From Promicromonosporaceae bacterium (GTDB taxonomy: Bacteria; Actinomycetota; Actinomycetes; Actinomycetales; Cellulomonadaceae): DNA of 7,115 bases. Below the pieces are notes generated by a model, which worked only from the letters and a program-made list of their open reading frames with translations, was not told the origin of the DNA and ran no database searches. Every line of letters begins with the position of its first letter. Position 1 is the first letter of the stretch. The translations under genes and the position numbers were made by a program. This document shows positions 5,800 through 7,115 of the stretch, in pieces. The stretch lies in NCBI GenBank assembly GCA_009782865.1, contig WRIF01000079.1, positions 1 through 7,115 on the forward strand, given 5' to 3'.

Positions 5800-6511
5800 G
5801 CCCCGTTCGAGCGGGGCCCTGCGGGCCGTGATCATCACGCTCTTGGTAGTGGCCGCCCTGGTGGTGGGGGCCGACCGCCTCGCCGCCTGGTGGGTGGGCC
5901 GCGAGATGACCAACCAGCTCACCTCCGCTGCCCGGCAGCATGGCGGCGACCTGGATGGCGCATCGGTCACCATCCACGGCTTTCCCTTTCTCACCCAGCT
6001 GCTCGACGGCGGTGACCTCGACCACGTCAGCGCCCGGCTGGCTGCGGGAACCTTCGGCGGGTTTCAGGTGCGAGACGTAGTGGTCGACGCGCGCGGGCTG
6101 GAGCCGCTCGACCCGTTCACCGTCGAGACCGCGAACGTGACCGCCCTCCTGCCGTTCGCTGCGGTCGAGGGACTGATAGCCGAGCAGGTGGGCGCGGCCG
6201 TCTCCCTGTCGGATGCGGGAGGGGGGAACCTGCGGCTCACCACCTCCCTAGCCGGGTTCGACGTGGGCGCAATCGTGGCCCCCACCGCCCGCCCGCACGC
6301 CATCGACATCGCGGTGGTGAACTTTGTGATCGCCGGGGCCACCGTCGGCGCCGACTCCCTGCCCCCGGGCGTCGGAGGCCATTTTGTCGGCCTGAGCGTG
6401 CCCCTCCAACTGCCCACCGGCATCACCCTCGTGGCGGCCGGCGCCACCCCCGGCGGCCTGTCCATCGCGGCGCAGGGCCGCAACATCGCCCTGGCCAACC
6501 TCGCCTTCTAG
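5792..6511 (+). CDS. LmeA-like / DUF2993 phospholipid-binding envelope protein
   Basis: This 239-aa protein is anchored or secreted by an N-terminal hydrophobic helix (about residues 11-34, after the basic stretch MSRPRSSGALR). A DUF2993-type domain follows. The hallmark is the early motif VTIHGFPFLTQLLDGG (59-74), then alternating short strands through the rest. Family knowledge: the mycobacterial relative LmeA is a periplasmic phospholipid-binding protein needed for lipomannan elongation. A lipid-binding envelope role here is inference. The ATG at 5792 is preferred because an in-frame TGA lies about 10 nt upstream and GAGG (5781-5784) sits 7 nt before it. A short ORF overlaps the start. The gene converges on the CCA-adding enzyme gene, with 49 bp between them. 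Confidence 0.82.
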   Translation: MSRPRSSGALRAVIITLLVVAALVVGADRLAAWWVGREMTNQLTSAARQHGGDLDGASVTIHGFPFLTQLLDGGDLDHVSARLAAGTFGGFQVRDVVVDARGLEPLDPFTVETANVTALLPFAAVEGLIAEQVGAAVSLSDAGGGNLRLTTSLAGFDVGAIVAPTARPHAIDIAVVNFVIAGATVGADSLPPGVGGHFVGLSVPLQLPTGITLVAAGATPGGLSIAAQGRNIALANLAF

Positions 6512-6560
6512 GCGCCCCTCTCGCTTGTCTCCCGGCGGGCGGCGGCCCGGCAGGCAACGG

Positions 6561-7115
6561 CTACCGCTGCGCCCACCAGTCGAGCAGGGCCCGTTCGGCT
6601 CCCTCTGCCTCCAGCGGGCCGTACTCCATGCGCAGGCCCAGCAGATACTTGTAGGCCGCCCCCACCTCGCGGCCGGGGCCGATGCCGAGCAGGGCCATGA
6701 TCTGGGTGCCATCCAGGTCGGGGCGAATCGCGTCGATCTGCTCCTGCTGGCGCAGTTCGGCGATGCGCACCTCCAAGTCGGTGTAGGCATCGGCAAGGCG
6801 CTGCGCCTTGCGCCGATTGCGGGTGGTGCAGTCCGCCCGGGTGAGGCGGTGCAGGCGCTCCAGCAGCGGCCCGGCGTCGGTGACGTAGCGGCGCACGGCC
6901 GAGTCGGTCCACGCCTGGTCCCCATAGCCGTGGAAGCGCAGGTGCAGCTCCACCAGGCGGGTGACGTCCTTGACGATCTGCTTGTCGTAGCGCAGGGCCT
7001 GCAGGCGCTTGCGGGCCAGCTTGGCGCCCACCAGCTCGTGATGGTGAAAGGAGACTCCGCCACCGGGCTCAAAGCGGCGCGTGGCGGGCTTGCCGATGTC
7101 GTGCAGCAGGGCGGC
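6561..7115 (-). CDS. cca: CCA tRNA nucleotidyltransferase, C-terminal part (N-terminus beyond window)
   Basis: Adds or repairs the 3' CCA of tRNAs using CTP and ATP. Only the last 184 residues are in the window; the catalytic nucleotidyltransferase head lies to the right of base 7115. The visible part opens with an HD-domain motif, ALLHDIGKPATRR, followed by FHHHELVGAKLARKRL and a helical RNA-binding tail. Features along the tail include RLTRADCTTRNRRKA, a short LDGTQIMALLGIGPG segment and a terminal LLDWWAQR. The pairing of a poly(A) polymerase/CCA head with an HD domain is the standard actinobacterial form of the enzyme (family TIGR02692 in my recollection). The frame is open to the window edge with no break, so the gene looks intact. 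It is convergent with the LmeA-like gene, and no strong terminator separates them. Confidence 0.93.
   Translation of the reverse strand, partial: AALLHDIGKPATRRFEPGGGVSFHHHELVGAKLARKRLQALRYDKQIVKDVTRLVELHLRFHGYGDQAWTDSAVRRYVTDAGPLLERLHRLTRADCTTRNRRKAQRLADAYTDLEVRIAELRQQEQIDAIRPDLDGTQIMALLGIGPGREVGAAYKYLLGLRMEYGPLEAEGAERALLDWWAQR

Noticed and set aside
6536..6549. CGGGC/GCCCG hairpin between the convergent LmeA-like and CCA enzyme genes as a bidirectional terminator
   Set aside because: There are only five GC pairs and no T-tract on either strand. Such stems arise by chance in this composition.
6248..7072. Minus-strand frame of 274 codons overlapping the LmeA-like gene and the CCA enzyme gene
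   Set aside because: The CCA enzyme frame on the same strand has clear HD motifs. This frame is compositionally biased and shows no recognisable domain.
1..7115. CRISPR array, transposon ends, toxin-antitoxin or defence genes
   Set aside because: No regularly spaced long repeats, transposase or integrase motifs, or toxin-like small gene pairs are visible. All sizeable genes are housekeeping or regulatory.

Overview
This is a 7.1 kb stretch of high-GC chromosomal DNA that reads as an actinobacterium. Codon third positions are nearly all G or C. The CCA-adding enzyme, the LmeA/DUF2993-like protein and the cold-shock protein are all of actinobacterial type. Several genes appear to start leaderless, with a TANNNT -10 box 6-8 nt before the start codon, which is common in Actinobacteria. 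The genus cannot be fixed from the sequence. I see no tRNA or rRNA gene, CRISPR array, transposon or phage gene, and the content looks like ordinary core and near-core chromosome.

Layout, left to right. (1) 1-2039: a two-component system. The 5'-truncated LuxR-type response regulator is followed by a four-helix membrane histidine kinase, with stop and start overlapping as TGATG. (2) 2024-2098: a degenerate 15-bp tandem repeat that begins inside the kinase's last codons and contains its stop. (3) 2115-2540 (minus) and 2583-3662 (plus): a conserved hypothetical protein and a threonine aldolase-family PLP enzyme. They diverge from a 42-bp gap that holds both -10 elements on a perfect inverted repeat. 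(4) 3782-5251: an amidase-signature hydrolase with its own apparently leaderless promoter. (5) 5252-5717: a 217-nt leader, a CspA-type cold-shock gene and a textbook intrinsic terminator. The leader ends in a 13-bp perfect stem that abuts the Shine-Dalgarno sequence. (6) 5733-6511: a leaderless 17-codon ORF overlapping the start of an LmeA-like lipid-binding protein. (7) 6561-7115 (minus): the C-terminal part of the CCA tRNA nucleotidyltransferase, running off the right edge.

The genes do not form one pathway. The regulator/kinase pair is the only evident operon. The other genes appear individually promoted: amino-acid metabolism, amide hydrolysis, cold-shock RNA chaperone, cell-envelope lipid handling and tRNA 3'-end maturation. 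I found no obvious new multi-gene system. The points worth following are regulatory: the csp leader structure, the divergent leaderless promoter pair, the upstream ORF before the LmeA-like gene, and the repeat over the kinase stop codon.
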